Shown piece by piece: positions 17,116-27,929 of a stretch of 58,888 nt of DNA. Every line of letters starts with the position of its first letter. Positions within the stretch are counted from its first letter, which is position 1. The notes under the pieces were generated by a model. It was not told the DNA's origin. It did no database searches and worked only from the letters and a program-made list of their open reading frames with translations. The position numbers and the translations under genes are program-made. The stretch comes from an uncultured Alphaproteobacteria bacterium (GTDB lineage Bacteria > Pseudomonadota > Alphaproteobacteria > HIMB59 > GCA-002718135), in NCBI GenBank assembly GCA_902522865.1, contig CABYXC010000010.1:1-58888 (forward strand), given 5' to 3'.

Positions 17116-18506
17116 GCAGAAAGACTTTTTACGATATCCTCACACATTTTTTTAGCATCTCCAAATAGCATAGTTGTATTATCTCTATAAAACAACTCAT
17201 TATCAACACCAGAATAACCAGTTGCCATTGAACGTTTTACAAATAGAACACTCTGAGATTTTTCTACATCTAAAATAGGCATACCAAAAATTGGAGATGA
17301 CTCATCTGTTTTTGCAGCTGGATTTGTTACATCATTTGCTCCAATAACAAAAGAAACCTCTGTCATAGGAAAATCATGATTAATTTCATCTAGCTCCAAG
17401 ACTTCTTCATAAGGAACATTAGCTTCAGCTAGTAAAACATTCATATGACCTGGCATTCTTCCAGCGACTGGATGTATTGCATATCTTACTTCTATTCCTT
17501 CTTTTTTTAATATGTCACCCATTTCTCTTAAAGCATGTTGAGCTTGTGCTACAGCCATTCCATATCCTGGTACAATAATTACAGAGTCTGCGTTTTTCAT
17601 TATGTATGCCGCATCCTCTGCGTTACCTTGTTTAACAATTTTGTCTGAGTTATCCTTACTAGCACTAGTGTCTTGCTCACCACCAAAACCTCCTAAAACA
17701 ACATTAATAATGGATCTGTTCATTCCTTTACTCATTATATAACTTAATATTGCACCAGACGCTCCAACAAGAGCACCAGTTATAATTAAGAGATTATTAC
17801 TTAGGGTAAATCCTATACCACAAGCTGCCCAACCTGAATAAGAGTTTAACATAGAAACGACAACAGGCATGTCAGCACCACCGATAGGAATTACAACAAG
17901 AAATCCTAGTAATATTGAAACAATAACTATTGTCCAAAAGATTGTTGGAGATTGATTAATTACAAATAATATAATCAAGAAAATAATTAGGAGGAAAATT
18001 ACTGCATTTATAAGATGCTGGAACTTAAATACTATTGGCTTTCCTGAAATTGTGCCTTGTAATTTTCCAAAAGCTAAAACTGAACCAGAGAAAGTGATAG
18101 CACCAATAAATGTTCCAATACTCATTTCAACTAAACTAGCAGTTTTAATCGAACCAACTTTTCCAATACTAAAAGCTACGGGATCATAGAATGCAGCAGC
18201 AGCAACAAATACAGCAGCTAAACCTACTAAGCTATGGAAAGCAGCTACCAATTGAGGTAATGCGGTCATCTCAATTCTGAGAGCAATAAATGAACCTATT
18301 GCACCGCCAATAAGTATCGCGGCACCAATTTCATAATAACTAAGAACTGATTTGAACATTAGCGTTGTGAACACCGCTATAATCATACCAATAACACCAA
18401 AAATGTTACCCATTCTTGAAGATTCAGGGTGAGATAAACCTCTTAGAGCAAAGATAAATAATAACGCAGAAATCAAATATAATATCGCAACCATGTTAGA
18501 AGACAT
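17112..18506 (-). CDS. pntB: NAD(P) transhydrogenase subunit beta
   Basis: Membrane and NADP(H)-binding subunit of the proton-translocating transhydrogenase, which makes NADPH from NADH using the proton gradient. 464 residues: about nine membrane segments in the first 280, then the soluble domain III with the NADP loop [10 protein letters not shown] and [11 protein letters not shown]. Its start overlaps the stop of the preceding gene by one base (TAATG). It shares its stop bases with rpsU on the other strand. Confidence 0.96.
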   Translation of the reverse strand: MSSNMVAILYLISALLFIFALRGLSHPESSRMGNIFGVIGMIIAVFTTLMFKSVLSYYEIGAAILIGGAIGSFIALRIEMTALPQLVAAFHSLVGLAAVFVAAAAFYDPVAFSIGKVGSIKTASLVEMSIGTFIGAITFSGSVLAFGKLQGTISGKPIVFKFQHLINAVIFLLIIFLIILFVINQSPTIFWTIVIVSILLGFLVVIPIGGADMPVVVSMLNSYSGWAACGIGFTLSNNLLIITGALVGASGAILSYIMSKGMNRSIINVVLGGFGGEQDTSASKDNSDKIVKQGNAEDAAYIMKNADSVIIVPGYGMAVAQAQHALREMGDILKKEGIEVRYAIHPVAGRMPGHMNVLLAEANVPYEEVLELDEINHDFPMTEVSFVIGANDVTNPAAKTDESSPIFGMPILDVEKSQSVLFVKRSMATGYSGVDNELFYRDNTTMLFGDAKKMCEDIVKSLSA

Positions 18507-18823
18507 TATTCTGTTTCCTTTGTTTTTTTAGTTTTTTTCTTAAACATCGAGAGCATTCGATATGTTACTAAGAAACCTCCAAAAATATTAACTGAAGCTA
18601 ATACAACACCTATTAGTCCAAAAATTTTTGAAGTATCGAAACCTTGAGGGCCAGCTGCCAATATTGCCCCAACTATAATTACGCTTGATATTGCATTTGT
18701 CACACCCATCAATGGACTATGTAAAGCAGGAGTAACAGACCAAACTACATAATAGCCAATAATACAAGCTAGGAAAAATACTGTTAGTCCTATAACAAAA
18801 ACTTCTGAAGAATGTGCTTCCAT
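18506..18823 (-). CDS. pntA2: NAD(P) transhydrogenase subunit alpha part 2 (membrane)
   Basis: 105-residue membrane part of the alpha subunit, with three hydrophobic segments and the typical VTPALHSPLMGVTNAISS stretch (about 30-47). The split of PntA into two proteins is the usual alphaproteobacterial arrangement. The C-terminus is a short lysine-rich tail. Confidence 0.95.
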   Translation of the reverse strand: MEAHSSEVFVIGLTVFFLACIIGYYVVWSVTPALHSPLMGVTNAISSVIIVGAILAAGPQGFDTSKIFGLIGVVLASVNIFGGFLVTYRMLSMFKKKTKKTKETE

Positions 18824-18824
18824 A

Positions 18825-19946
18825 TTACTTAAATTGCTCCAATCTTACATTCCCGTCATGCGTAAGCAAAACAGAATTAATTATTTCATCGTCAAAATCA
18901 AAATTTATTTTTTTATTTTCTTTATCTATTAATAAACTTAAGAAGTTAAATATATTTTTTGCATACAGTGCTGAAGCATCTTTAGCCACTCTTCCAGGAA
19001 CATTTCCATAACCAACAATTTTCACTCCATTGTGCTCTACTATTTCATTCATTTTGCTTAAAGGGCAATTACCACCAGCTTCCACAGCCAAATCAATTAC
19101 TACTGAACCTGGTATCATCGAAGAAACCATTTCTTCTGTGATTAAAACTGGAGCTTTTTTGCCAGGAATAAGAGCTGTACAAATTACTATGTCTTGTTTT
19201 GAAACTGTATCAGCTATCAATTGAGCTTGTTTTTTCTTATAATCTTCACTCATTTCCTTTGCATAACCACCGGCGGTTTCAGCATTTTCAGCTTCATCAT
19301 CTTCAACCATTATGAATTTTCCACCAAGACTTTCAACTTGTTCCTTAGTTGCTGCTCTTACATCAGTGGCAGACACTACTGCACCAAGTCTTTTTGCTGT
19401 TGCAATTGCTTGTAAACCAGCAACTCCTACACCAAGTATCATAACTTTTGCTGGATTTACTCTTCCAGCAGCAGTCATCATCATTGGAAAAGCCTTTCCA
19501 AATTGCTCCGCTGCATCAATTACACTTCTATACCCCGCTAAGTTAGCTTGGGATGATAGAACATCCATACTTTGTGCTCTACTTATTCTAGGAATTAATT
19601 CCATACAACATGATGATATTTTGTTTTTATTTAAATTAGAAAATTCAGATTTATTTTCATAAGGGTTTAAAATTCCAATAAGTAATGAATTACTTTTTAA
19701 GTTATTTATGTCATCACTGCTTGGCATTCTAACACATAAACAAACATCAGCCTTCAAGCATTCAGATCTAGTAACAATTTTTGCCCCAGCTTCTTCATAA
19801 TTTGAATTTTGATATCCTGAAGATTCTCCAGCTCCATTTTCAATTATAACTTCAAAACCCAGTCTAGAAAAAAGCTTTACTGATTCAGGGGAGATAGAGA
19901 CTCTTGTCTCATTGTTATCATTTTCTTTAATGGCAGATAAGAGCAT
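18825..19946 (-). CDS. pntA1: NAD(P) transhydrogenase subunit alpha part 1 (NAD-binding)
   Basis: 373-residue soluble domain I that binds NAD(H). It has the NAD fold motif GVGVAGLQAIATAKRLGA (about 173-190), followed by SATDVR, and the RMPSSDD loop near residue 80 typical of alanine-dehydrogenase-like folds. It is the promoter-proximal gene of pntA1-pntA2-pntB; only one base separates it from pntA2. It starts six bases after the ABC1-kinase-like gene, so the transcript may begin further upstream. Confidence 0.95.
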   Translation of the reverse strand: MLLSAIKENDNNETRVSISPESVKLFSRLGFEVIIENGAGESSGYQNSNYEEAGAKIVTRSECLKADVCLCVRMPSSDDINNLKSNSLLIGILNPYENKSEFSNLNKNKISSCCMELIPRISRAQSMDVLSSQANLAGYRSVIDAAEQFGKAFPMMMTAAGRVNPAKVMILGVGVAGLQAIATAKRLGAVVSATDVRAATKEQVESLGGKFIMVEDDEAENAETAGGYAKEMSEDYKKKQAQLIADTVSKQDIVICTALIPGKKAPVLITEEMVSSMIPGSVVIDLAVEAGGNCPLSKMNEIVEHNGVKIVGYGNVPGRVAKDASALYAKNIFNFLSLLIDKENKKINFDFDDEIINSVLLTHDGNVRLEQFK

Positions 19947-19952
19947 GAGTTC

Positions 19953-21296
19953 TTATATTGATAGGTCAGCTAAATTTAAAGCTTTTTGTTGGTTTTTCAT
20001 TAATTTTTTTGAGTTAAAATCTTCAATGAGCTCATGGAATATTCTGTACCAATTAACTTCAGCTTTTAAATGCATAAATACTGAACCTAGTCCTACTGCT
20101 GCTCTATCCATGAACACAAATTCTTTTGGAGGTTTGACACCACCTAGTTTTTTAAGTTCTTGATGAACTTCAGATGCAATTTGTGCTCCATATATACCAC
20201 TATCGCTTTCTTGTATTTTTTGAACTTTATCTTCCATTAAAGGTGAGTATAAAAATCCTGCCCATTTATTTAATACTTTTAATTTCTCTTTTGTAATATC
20301 AGTAAATCCCCATTGCTCATATGCATGAACTGCCTTTGAATTGTCTTTTTCTTGAAGAGCAAAATATAAGTCAATTACACCTTGAATGAAATTACCATTA
20401 AAAATTCTCATACAACCAAAGTCATATATATTAATACTAAGGTCTTTTTTTTGTACAGAATAATTTCCTAAATGTGGATCACCGTGAAGCACTCCGTATT
20501 CAAAGAATGGTTTATACCACGCTTTATACATATTAGCCGCTAAAGTATTTCTTGTTTCTTTAGAAGATTTTTTAAAATTTAAAATAGGCTCGCCATCTAA
20601 CCAGCTCATGGTTAGTAATCTTTTTGTAGATAATTTATCATAGGTTTTTGGGACATGAACAAAATTTATATTTGAAAATATATTTCTAAATACAGCCATT
20701 AATTTTTTTTCTCTTTCGTAATCTAGCTCTTCTTTGAGTCTGTCAGTAATTTCTTTATATACTTCATCAGTCTTAATCGCTTTATTATAAGACTGATAAA
20801 TTGAAAAAATCATTTTTAATTGTGAAAGATCAGCACTAACTGCTGACGCCATATCTGGGTATTGGAGTTTGCAGGCGACTATATCATCATTTTTTATTTT
20901 AGCTTTATGAACTTGTCCAAGAGAAGCCGCTCTAGTTGCTTCTTTATCAAACTCGATAAAATTTTTTTGCCAGTCCTGTTTTAATTCTGCAGCCATTCTT
21001 CTTTTAACAAACAACCATCCCATCGGTGGTGCATTAGACTGTAAATGCATAAGCTCTTGTGCATACTCATCAGGAAGTAAGTCAGGTATGGTTGCTGATA
21101 ATTGTGCCACTTTCATCAAGGGCCCTTTAATACTTCCAAGAGCAGCTCTTATTTCTGAAGCATGTTTCTCTTTATCTAACTTAACACCTAAATATCTTTG
21201 ACTTGCAAGTTTAGTGGCTAATTTTCCAACAACTCCACCAACTTTAGCGTACCTGGTAAGTTGTTTAGTTAGGGATTTTGCTTCTTTATCTTTCAT
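19953..21296 (-). CDS. ABC1/AarF (UbiB-like) atypical kinase
   Basis: Protein-kinase-like protein of the ABC1/COQ8 family, about 447 residues from the ATG at 21296 (a TTG one codon earlier is possible). The family KxGQ helix reads MKVAQLSATIP, so Gly is Ala, and the nucleotide loop is AASLGQVHKAK. HGDPHLGNY supplies the catalytic-loop Asp and IYDFGCMR the metal-binding Asp. Members support ubiquinone synthesis through ATPase activity; this KVAQ subtype is common in alphaproteobacteria and its role is not settled. No C-terminal membrane anchors are seen, unlike UbiB. The gene lies between pepF and pntA1 on the same strand. Confidence 0.85.
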   Translation of the reverse strand: MKDKEAKSLTKQLTRYAKVGGVVGKLATKLASQRYLGVKLDKEKHASEIRAALGSIKGPLMKVAQLSATIPDLLPDEYAQELMHLQSNAPPMGWLFVKRRMAAELKQDWQKNFIEFDKEATRAASLGQVHKAKIKNDDIVACKLQYPDMASAVSADLSQLKMIFSIYQSYNKAIKTDEVYKEITDRLKEELDYEREKKLMAVFRNIFSNINFVHVPKTYDKLSTKRLLTMSWLDGEPILNFKKSSKETRNTLAANMYKAWYKPFFEYGVLHGDPHLGNYSVQKKDLSINIYDFGCMRIFNGNFIQGVIDLYFALQEKDNSKAVHAYEQWGFTDITKEKLKVLNKWAGFLYSPLMEDKVQKIQESDSGIYGAQIASEVHQELKKLGGVKPPKEFVFMDRAAVGLGSVFMHLKAEVNWYRIFHELIEDFNSKKLMKNQQKALNLADLSI

Positions 21297-21301
21297 CAAT
21301 T

Positions 21302-23098
21302 TTATTCTTCTAATTGGTCAATCAGATTCTCAATAACATTAACTCCTTTTTGCCAAAAATCTTTTTTCTTGGGATTTAACCCAAAAGGTTGCAATAGTTT
21401 ATCATATGTATCACTACCACCACTCTCTAACAAAGTAATGTATTTGTCTTCAAATTTAGGTAGTTTACTCTCGTAAACATTAAAAAGAGAATTAACAAGA
21501 CAATCACCAAAAGCATATGCATAAACATAAAATGGTGAATGAATAAAATGAGGTATATAGCTCCAGAAATATTTATAATCGTCATTAAATTTTATTGATG
21601 GTCCTAAACTTTTCTTTTGAACATCAATCCAAATTTCACAAATCTCGTCAACACTTAATTCTTTGATTTTTCTTTGATGATGAATACGTTTTTCAAATTC
21701 AAAAAATGCAATCTGCCTCACAACAGTGTTTAGCATATCTTCGACTTTATTTGCTAAAAGCCCCTTACGTTCATTATCTTTTGAAGTAATAGATAAAAGA
21801 GATTTAAAAGTTAACATTTCTCCAAAAACACTTGCTGTTTCAGCAAGCGTTAACGGTGTTGAAGAATTAAAATAAGTTTGTTTTCGTCCTGCTAAGTATT
21901 GATGAATGCCGTGTCCTAGTTCATGAGCAAGAGTTGCTATATCTCTTGCTTTACCCTGGTAATTAACAAGTATAAATGGATGAGCTGATGGAACAGTAGA
22001 AGCAGCGAACGCACCGGGAGATTTTCCTGGAATTACTGGAGCGTGTATCCATGAATTATCAAAAAATTTATTTACAACATTTCCTGCCCTCTTATCAAAA
22101 TTTGAATAAGCATCAGTTACAATTTGTCTTGCATCTTTCCAAGAATAAATACTCTGTGATTGAAAAGGAAGAGGTGCATTTCTGTCCCAATACATTAAAG
22201 ATTTCTTTTTTAGCCATTTAGATTTTATTTTATAATAACGATGAGCAATTTTTGGATAATTTTCTTTTATTGTTTCAGTTAAGGCTTCTACAACTTCATC
22301 TTCAACAACATTAGATAAATTTCTTGAACTAACTGGATTTGGCAATCCTCTCCATTTATCATTTATTGATTTATCTTTAGCCAGATTATTAGTAATAGAT
22401 GTAAACAAACTAATGTTATCTTTTAAAACAGCAGATACTACCTCAGCTGATTTTTTACGATTTGATTCTTTTTTATCAGAAAGAAAATTAAAAATTTCAG
22501 CACTAGATAAATTTTTTCCCTTAAAAGGAAATTTTAGTGATGCAATTGTATCATCAAATAGTCTGATCCAGGCTGATCTTGAAGTAATACTTTTTTCTTG
22601 AAGTAATTTTTCTGTTTTAACATCTAATTGATAAGGTTTGAATTTTCGAATATTTTTTATCCAGTTTTTGTAAATCTTTAGTTTTTTATCAGCATATATT
22701 TTTTTTAAATTTTTTTCAGAAATTTCATTTATCTCAAGACTAAAGAAAACAATTGAGGAGGCAATATTTGTTATTTGCTCCTGCATTTGTTGATAAAAAA
22801 TTTTATTCTTTTCATTATTACCATCCTCTGCAACTAATAAATGCGCATAAGACATAATTTTATCTATTTTTATATCAATATCCTCTAATTCAATAATGGC
22901 TTTTAAGAGTTGATAAGAACTAATCTTGGTGATTTTGGATGCGTATTTTTTCTCAAATTTTTTAGTTGATATTCTGAGCTTATTTAAATCATTATTCAGC
23001 TTCTTTGCTTTTGGGGATTCATATAAATCCTTTAAATTCCAAATGGGTAGTTTACCAAGGGTATTTTTTGTTGAATTTTGATAATTTTTTTGTTTCAT
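21302..23098 (-). CDS. pepF: Oligoendopeptidase F, M3 family
   Basis: Cytosolic zinc oligopeptidase of 598 residues. The zinc site HELGH (392-396) and the third ligand Glu420 (TLAETASVF) are intact. The N-terminal half is the all-helical M3 domain. No signal peptide is seen. It may process peptides taken up by the ABC transporter encoded at 43591-48828 (inference). It is divergent from the acyl-CoA synthetase over a 56-base gap. Confidence 0.93.
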   Translation of the reverse strand: MKQKNYQNSTKNTLGKLPIWNLKDLYESPKAKKLNNDLNKLRISTKKFEKKYASKITKISSYQLLKAIIELEDIDIKIDKIMSYAHLLVAEDGNNEKNKIFYQQMQEQITNIASSIVFFSLEINEISEKNLKKIYADKKLKIYKNWIKNIRKFKPYQLDVKTEKLLQEKSITSRSAWIRLFDDTIASLKFPFKGKNLSSAEIFNFLSDKKESNRKKSAEVVSAVLKDNISLFTSITNNLAKDKSINDKWRGLPNPVSSRNLSNVVEDEVVEALTETIKENYPKIAHRYYKIKSKWLKKKSLMYWDRNAPLPFQSQSIYSWKDARQIVTDAYSNFDKRAGNVVNKFFDNSWIHAPVIPGKSPGAFAASTVPSAHPFILVNYQGKARDIATLAHELGHGIHQYLAGRKQTYFNSSTPLTLAETASVFGEMLTFKSLLSITSKDNERKGLLANKVEDMLNTVVRQIAFFEFEKRIHHQRKIKELSVDEICEIWIDVQKKSLGPSIKFNDDYKYFWSYIPHFIHSPFYVYAYAFGDCLVNSLFNVYESKLPKFEDKYITLLESGGSDTYDKLLQPFGLNPKKKDFWQKGVNVIENLIDQLEE

Positions 23099-23154
23099 AT
23101 TTTACTATTTCGATATAGGTCTAATATCAAAGCTTTGTAGGGAGGATAGAAAGC

Positions 23155-24957
23155 ATGATTGTTAATTTTGACGAATTTAATAGCATACCGGGTATATTTT
23201 ATCATCAAGCAAATGGTCTAAAAGATCAACCATATTTATGGAAGAAAGAGAATGATAAATATGTTTCTTTAAGCTGGTCTCAAGTAAAAGAACAAGTCGA
23301 AAGTCTAGCAACATACTTAAAAGATCTGGGAATTTTAGAAGGAGATAGAGTACTAATTTTATCTGAAAATAGGCCTGAATGGCAAATCACTGATTTAGCA
23401 ATAATGTCCATAGGAGCAATTTCAGTTCCTGCTTATACAACGAGTACAACCAATGATTATAAATATATTATTGAGCATTCTGGTGCTAGATGTGCCATCG
23501 TATCATCACACGAGTTAATGAAAAAAGTTCTACCTGCAATAGAAAAAATTTCACATTGTCAAAATGTAATAAAAATTAATGATGATAATGAAACTTATAC
23601 TGAAGTTGTAAATATTTTATCATACAATAAAATTATAAATGACAATTTAGAAAAAAATAAAAATTCTAATGAAATAGAAGAGTTATCAAAAAATTATAAA
23701 AGAAAAGATACAGCATGTATTATTTATACATCAGGTACTGGAGGTAATCCTAAGGGAGTTATGTTAAGTCATGGAGCCATGCTAAGAAACTGTGCTTCCT
23801 GTGATAAATTACTTGAGAGTCTTACTAGTGATTTAACAAAAGAAATTAGATATTTATCATGGTTGCCTTTATCTCATTCATATGAACATACTTTACAATT
23901 TTTAGAAATGGGACAAGGCGCACAAATCTATTACGCTGAAAGTATAGATAAACTATTGGTAAATATGGCTGAGGCAGCACCACATTTTATGACTGCTGTT
24001 CCAAGGTTTTATGACTCTTTACACACACGTATTTCACAAGGTCTAAAAAACCAAAGTAAATTGAGTCAACGCTTCTTTGCAATTACATTAAATCTAGGAA
24101 AGAAAAAATATTTTGGTGAGCAGATGAGCTTCTCTGAAAGATTTATGAATGGATTGATGGATAGGATAGTAAGAAAAAAAGTTAAGAAAAGATTTGGTGG
24201 AAGTCTCAGAGCATTGATATCAGGAGGTGCAGCACTAAATTTTGAAGTTGGATTATACCTAAGCGCCCTTGGCCTTCCACTTCTTCAAGGATACGGACAA
24301 ACTGAAACGGCTCCTGTTATTTCGGCAAACCCTCCTGAAAAAATTAAATTAGATACTGTTGGAAAAGTTCTTCAAGGAAATGAAGTGAAAATTTCTGAAG
24401 ATGGAGAAATTTTAGCTCGTGGTGAACTAATTATGAATGGTTATTGGAATGATCCTGAGTCAACTAATAAAACTATAATCGATGGATGGGTTCATACAGG
24501 TGATATTGGTGAATTTGATGAAGAAGATTATTTAAAGATAACAGATAGGAAAAAAGATATTATTGTAAATGCTGGTGGAGATAATATTTCTCCTTCAAGA
24601 ATAGAGGCAAAACTAGATATTGAACCTGAAATTACTCAATCAATGTTATATGGGGATTTCAAAAATTACCTAGTTGCAATTTTGGTGCCTAATAAAGATT
24701 TAGCTTTAGAATGGGCAAAAGAAAATAATGTTAAGGGTGATTTAAATGAAATAATTCAAGATTCTTCATTTAATAAAAAAATGAAAGAAGTTGTAGATAA
24801 AGTCAATAAAAGCCTTTCTAGTATTGAGCAAATAAGAAAATTTATTCTCATTGATCACGAGTTTACAATTGAAAACAATATGATGACACCTTCCATGAAA
24901 GTAAGAAGGTTTAAAGTAAAAGAGATGTATGGAGAAAATTTAGAGAAACTATATTAA
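23155..24957 (+). CDS. Long-chain acyl-CoA synthetase, AMP-forming
   Basis: Activates fatty acids with ATP and CoA. 600 residues of the ANL superfamily: P-loop YTSGTGGNPKG (191-201), adenine motif GYGQTETAP, and the hinge DRKKDII with downstream catalytic lysine region near the C-terminus. It resembles the FadD15/FAA long-chain group rather than E. coli FadD. A strong Shine-Dalgarno (AGGGAGGA, 23139-23146) stands eight bases before the ATG, unusually good for this window, suggesting efficient translation. Chain-length preference cannot be read from the sequence. Confidence 0.9.
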   Translation: MIVNFDEFNSIPGIFYHQANGLKDQPYLWKKENDKYVSLSWSQVKEQVESLATYLKDLGILEGDRVLILSENRPEWQITDLAIMSIGAISVPAYTTSTTNDYKYIIEHSGARCAIVSSHELMKKVLPAIEKISHCQNVIKINDDNETYTEVVNILSYNKIINDNLEKNKNSNEIEELSKNYKRKDTACIIYTSGTGGNPKGVMLSHGAMLRNCASCDKLLESLTSDLTKEIRYLSWLPLSHSYEHTLQFLEMGQGAQIYYAESIDKLLVNMAEAAPHFMTAVPRFYDSLHTRISQGLKNQSKLSQRFFAITLNLGKKKYFGEQMSFSERFMNGLMDRIVRKKVKKRFGGSLRALISGGAALNFEVGLYLSALGLPLLQGYGQTETAPVISANPPEKIKLDTVGKVLQGNEVKISEDGEILARGELIMNGYWNDPESTNKTIIDGWVHTGDIGEFDEEDYLKITDRKKDIIVNAGGDNISPSRIEAKLDIEPEITQSMLYGDFKNYLVAILVPNKDLALEWAKENNVKGDLNEIIQDSSFNKKMKEVVDKVNKSLSSIEQIRKFILIDHEFTIENNMMTPSMKVRRFKVKEMYGENLEKLY

Positions 24958-25244
24958 GTTTCTCTTTTATCGAATTTTTCTTTTTGTTCAGATGTAATTT
25001 CAGTTTGAAATTTTGTTTTCCACTCTGAGTATGGCATACCATAGATCATTTCTCGTGCTTCATCGTATGAAATTGAAATATTTTTCTTTTCTGCAGCACT
25101 AACATACCATTTTGAAAGACAGTTTCTGCAAAAACCTGATAGATTCATTAAATCAATATTTTGTACATCTGTTCTATTTTTTAGATGATGAATCAATCTT
25201 TCTGCAACATCAGCAAGTAATTCTCTGTCAAAGTTTTTGGTCAT
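24954..25244 (-). CDS. DUF1244 protein
   Basis: 96-residue protein of the DUF1244 family, with the conserved CRNCLSKWY (about 39-47) and EARE-YGMPY segments; the two cysteines could bind a metal. It is divergent from pyk over 53 bases, an arrangement I recall from many alphaproteobacteria. Function unknown. Confidence 0.88.
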   Translation of the reverse strand: MTKNFDRELLADVAERLIHHLKNRTDVQNIDLMNLSGFCRNCLSKWYVSAAEKKNISISYDEAREMIYGMPYSEWKTKFQTEITSEQKEKFDKRET

Positions 25245-25297
25245 ATTACGTAAATAAATTATATAAATCTTTTTTTGTGCTATATATATAAAAATTA

Positions 25298-26734
25298 ATG
25301 AAACGTAACAGAAAAGCTAAAATTTTAGCTACGCTAGGTCCTGCATCATCAGATAAAAAAATAATAGAAGACTTATTTATTGCTGGATGTGATATTTTTA
25401 GATTAAATTTTTCACATGGCGATTTAGAAACTCATAGAAAAAATTATGAAAATATTAGATCTCTTGAAGAAAAACATAATCATGCGTCATGCATATTAGC
25501 TGACTTACAAGGACCCAAATTAAGAGTGGGCACATTTAAGAATACAAAAGAAAATTTAGTCAAAGGTCAAAGTTTTGTATTAGATCTTTCAAGTGAGCCT
25601 GGAGATAATAATAGGGTTAACTTTCCTCATGAAGAAATTTATGATTTTTTAACACCTAATTCTATTTTATTAGTAAATGATGGAAGAATAAGATTACAAA
25701 TTGTTGAACAAAAAAAAGATACTTTAATTACAGAAGTTTTAAATGATGCTGAAATCTCAAATAACAAAGGTGTAAATATACCTGATGTAATTCTTCCTAT
25801 AGACGCCCTTACCAAAAAAGATAAATCTGATCTTATGAAGGCATTAGATATGGGAGTTGATTGGGTTGCACTTTCTTTCGTGCAACAAGCAGAGGATATA
25901 CACAAATTAAAAAAAATAATTAACAATAAAGCACTCGTGATGGCGAAAATTGAAAAGCCTTCAGCAGTAAAAAATATTGATGATATTATAAATGCTGCAG
26001 ATGGAATTATGATAGCTAGAGGTGATTTGGGTGTTGAAATGCCAACAGAACAAGTTCCGATAGTTCAAAAAAATATTATTAAAAGATGTAGGCACTTTGG
26101 TAAGCCAGTTGTTGTTGCTACACAAATGCTTGAAAGTATGATTGAAAATCTTGTGCCAACGAGAGCTGAAGCATCTGATGTTGCAAATGCTATTTACGAC
26201 GGAACAGATGCTGTAATGTTATCTGGTGAGTCTGCTGTTGGAGCACATCCAATAGAAGTAGTAAGAACGATGAATAAAATAATAGAAAATGTTGAGAATG
26301 ATAAAAATAATTATGATTTACAAATTACTCAAGAAAATATTGATGATGTTGATAATACAGATGCAATAACTTTAGCAGCTTACTCAATTGCAAAAAAATC
26401 AGATGCAAAAGCAATAATTACATTTTCTGTAAGTGGAAGAACAACGACAAGAATGGCTAGAGAAAGGGCACCAGTTCAAATTGTTGGTTTATCTCCAAAT
26501 ATTAATACTACAAGAAAAATGCAATTATACTGGGGTGTAAACTCCTGTCATACTCAAGAAGATGCTAAAAATGCACAAGATATGGTTAATATTGCATGTT
26601 CAATTGCAAAAAATAAAAAATTAGTAAAACCAGGAGATAATGTAGTTATCTCAGCTGGTGTTCCATTTGGAAGTGCTGGTACTACTAATCTGCTTAGATT
26701 AGCTGAAATAATTGCTGATAAAGATCTTAAGTAA
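25298..26734 (+). CDS. pyk: Pyruvate kinase
   Basis: Makes pyruvate and ATP from phosphoenolpyruvate. 478 residues: N-terminal RNRKAKILATLGPASSD, substrate motif MAKIEKPSAV with catalytic Lys, MIARGDLGVEMP, and KPVVVATQMLESM. The C-terminal allosteric domain is full length. It converges on the aminotransferase with an 8-base overlap. Confidence 0.97.
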   Translation: MKRNRKAKILATLGPASSDKKIIEDLFIAGCDIFRLNFSHGDLETHRKNYENIRSLEEKHNHASCILADLQGPKLRVGTFKNTKENLVKGQSFVLDLSSEPGDNNRVNFPHEEIYDFLTPNSILLVNDGRIRLQIVEQKKDTLITEVLNDAEISNNKGVNIPDVILPIDALTKKDKSDLMKALDMGVDWVALSFVQQAEDIHKLKKIINNKALVMAKIEKPSAVKNIDDIINAADGIMIARGDLGVEMPTEQVPIVQKNIIKRCRHFGKPVVVATQMLESMIENLVPTRAEASDVANAIYDGTDAVMLSGESAVGAHPIEVVRTMNKIIENVENDKNNYDLQITQENIDDVDNTDAITLAAYSIAKKSDAKAIITFSVSGRTTTRMARERAPVQIVGLSPNINTTRKMQLYWGVNSCHTQEDAKNAQDMVNIACSIAKNKKLVKPGDNVVISAGVPFGSAGTTNLLRLAEIIADKDLK

Positions 26735-27929
26735 GCTTATTACAAGCTTCTTTTATTCTGTTGCACGCATCTTCTAGAATTGCATCACTAGTTGCATAAG
26801 ATAATCTAAAATAAGGCGATAAGCCAAATGCTGCACCATGCACTCCTGCTACACCTTGATCTTCTAAAAGGTATGTCATGAAATCTTCATCATTGGAGAT
26901 ATGTTTTCCATTTGGTGTCTTTTTTCCAATTATACCCTCGCAATTTGGATAAACGTAAAAAGCTCCTTTTGGTTTTTGACATGTAATTCCATCAATATCA
27001 TTTAATTTATTCAATACTAAATCTCTACGTATCAAAAATTTTTTATTATGCTCGTTTATAAAATCCTGAGGGCCACTTATTGCTTCAGCTGCAGCAGCCA
27101 TTGTAATTGAAGAAGTTGATGTTGTGCTTTGTGATTGTATTTTGTTCATAGCAGCAATAATCTCTTTTGGAGCTCCACAATATCCAAGTCTCCATCCTGT
27201 CATGCAATATGATTTTGAAACACCATTAAGTGTCAAACATCTGTCTTTCAGTGAAGGTTCAATAGAAGCAAGAGTATGAAATTCTATGCCATCGTAAACA
27301 ATTTTTTCATATATATCATCACACATTATAAGAACATTAGGATATTTTTTTAAGATAAGTGCTAAGTCTTCTAACTCTTTTTTTGAATAAACTGAGCCAG
27401 TCGGATTACTGGGACTATTTAACATTAACCATTTTGTTTTAGAGTTTATATTTTTTTCTAGTTGTTCTGGTGTAATCTTAAAATTTTGTGATTGAGGACA
27501 CTTAACTATCACGGGCTTACCTTCTGATAATAAAACAATATCTGGATAACTAACCCAAAAAGGAGCTGTTATAATGACCTCATCTCCTGGATTAATTGTT
27601 GCCATCATAGCATTATAGATAATGTGTTTGCCTCCGACACCGCATATGATTTCATCTAATTGATAATCAATATTATTATCTTCTCTGAATTTTTTCTGAA
27701 TTGCTTTTTGTAATTCTGGTGTACCTTTACCTGGTACATATTTTGTTTTACCCTCTTCCATCGCTTTACTAGCAGCATCTCTTATATTTTTTGGTGTGTT
27801 AAAATCTGGCTCACCTGCTGCAAGAACAATTATATCTTTACCCTCGTCCTTCAAAGCCTTGGCTTTGACATTTATACCTACAGTCATTGAAGGTTTTATT
27901 TTACTTAGTCTATCTGCAACAAAATTCAT
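26727..27929 (-). CDS. aspC: Aspartate aminotransferase, class I (subgroup Ib)
   Basis: PLP enzyme of 400 residues that moves amino groups between aspartate and 2-oxoglutarate; subgroup Ib enzymes may also accept prephenate or other acids. The PLP lysine is Lys239 in GVSKSYCMTGWR; SNPTG (174-178) and Asp204/Tyr207 are in place. The TauE/SafE gene ends immediately before its start on the same strand with no gap. Confidence 0.93.
   Translation of the reverse strand: MNFVADRLSKIKPSMTVGINVKAKALKDEGKDIIVLAAGEPDFNTPKNIRDAASKAMEEGKTKYVPGKGTPELQKAIQKKFREDNNIDYQLDEIICGVGGKHIIYNAMMATINPGDEVIITAPFWVSYPDIVLLSEGKPVIVKCPQSQNFKITPEQLEKNINSKTKWLMLNSPSNPTGSVYSKKELEDLALILKKYPNVLIMCDDIYEKIVYDGIEFHTLASIEPSLKDRCLTLNGVSKSYCMTGWRLGYCGAPKEIIAAMNKIQSQSTTSTSSITMAAAAEAISGPQDFINEHNKKFLIRRDLVLNKLNDIDGITCQKPKGAFYVYPNCEGIIGKKTPNGKHISNDEDFMTYLLEDQGVAGVHGAAFGLSPYFRLSYATSDAILEDACNRIKEACNKLT

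Noticed and set aside
19312..19662. Long open frame on + opposite pntA1
   Set aside because: It mirrors a strongly conserved transhydrogenase domain, so it is an antisense shadow; no start signal or family resemblance.
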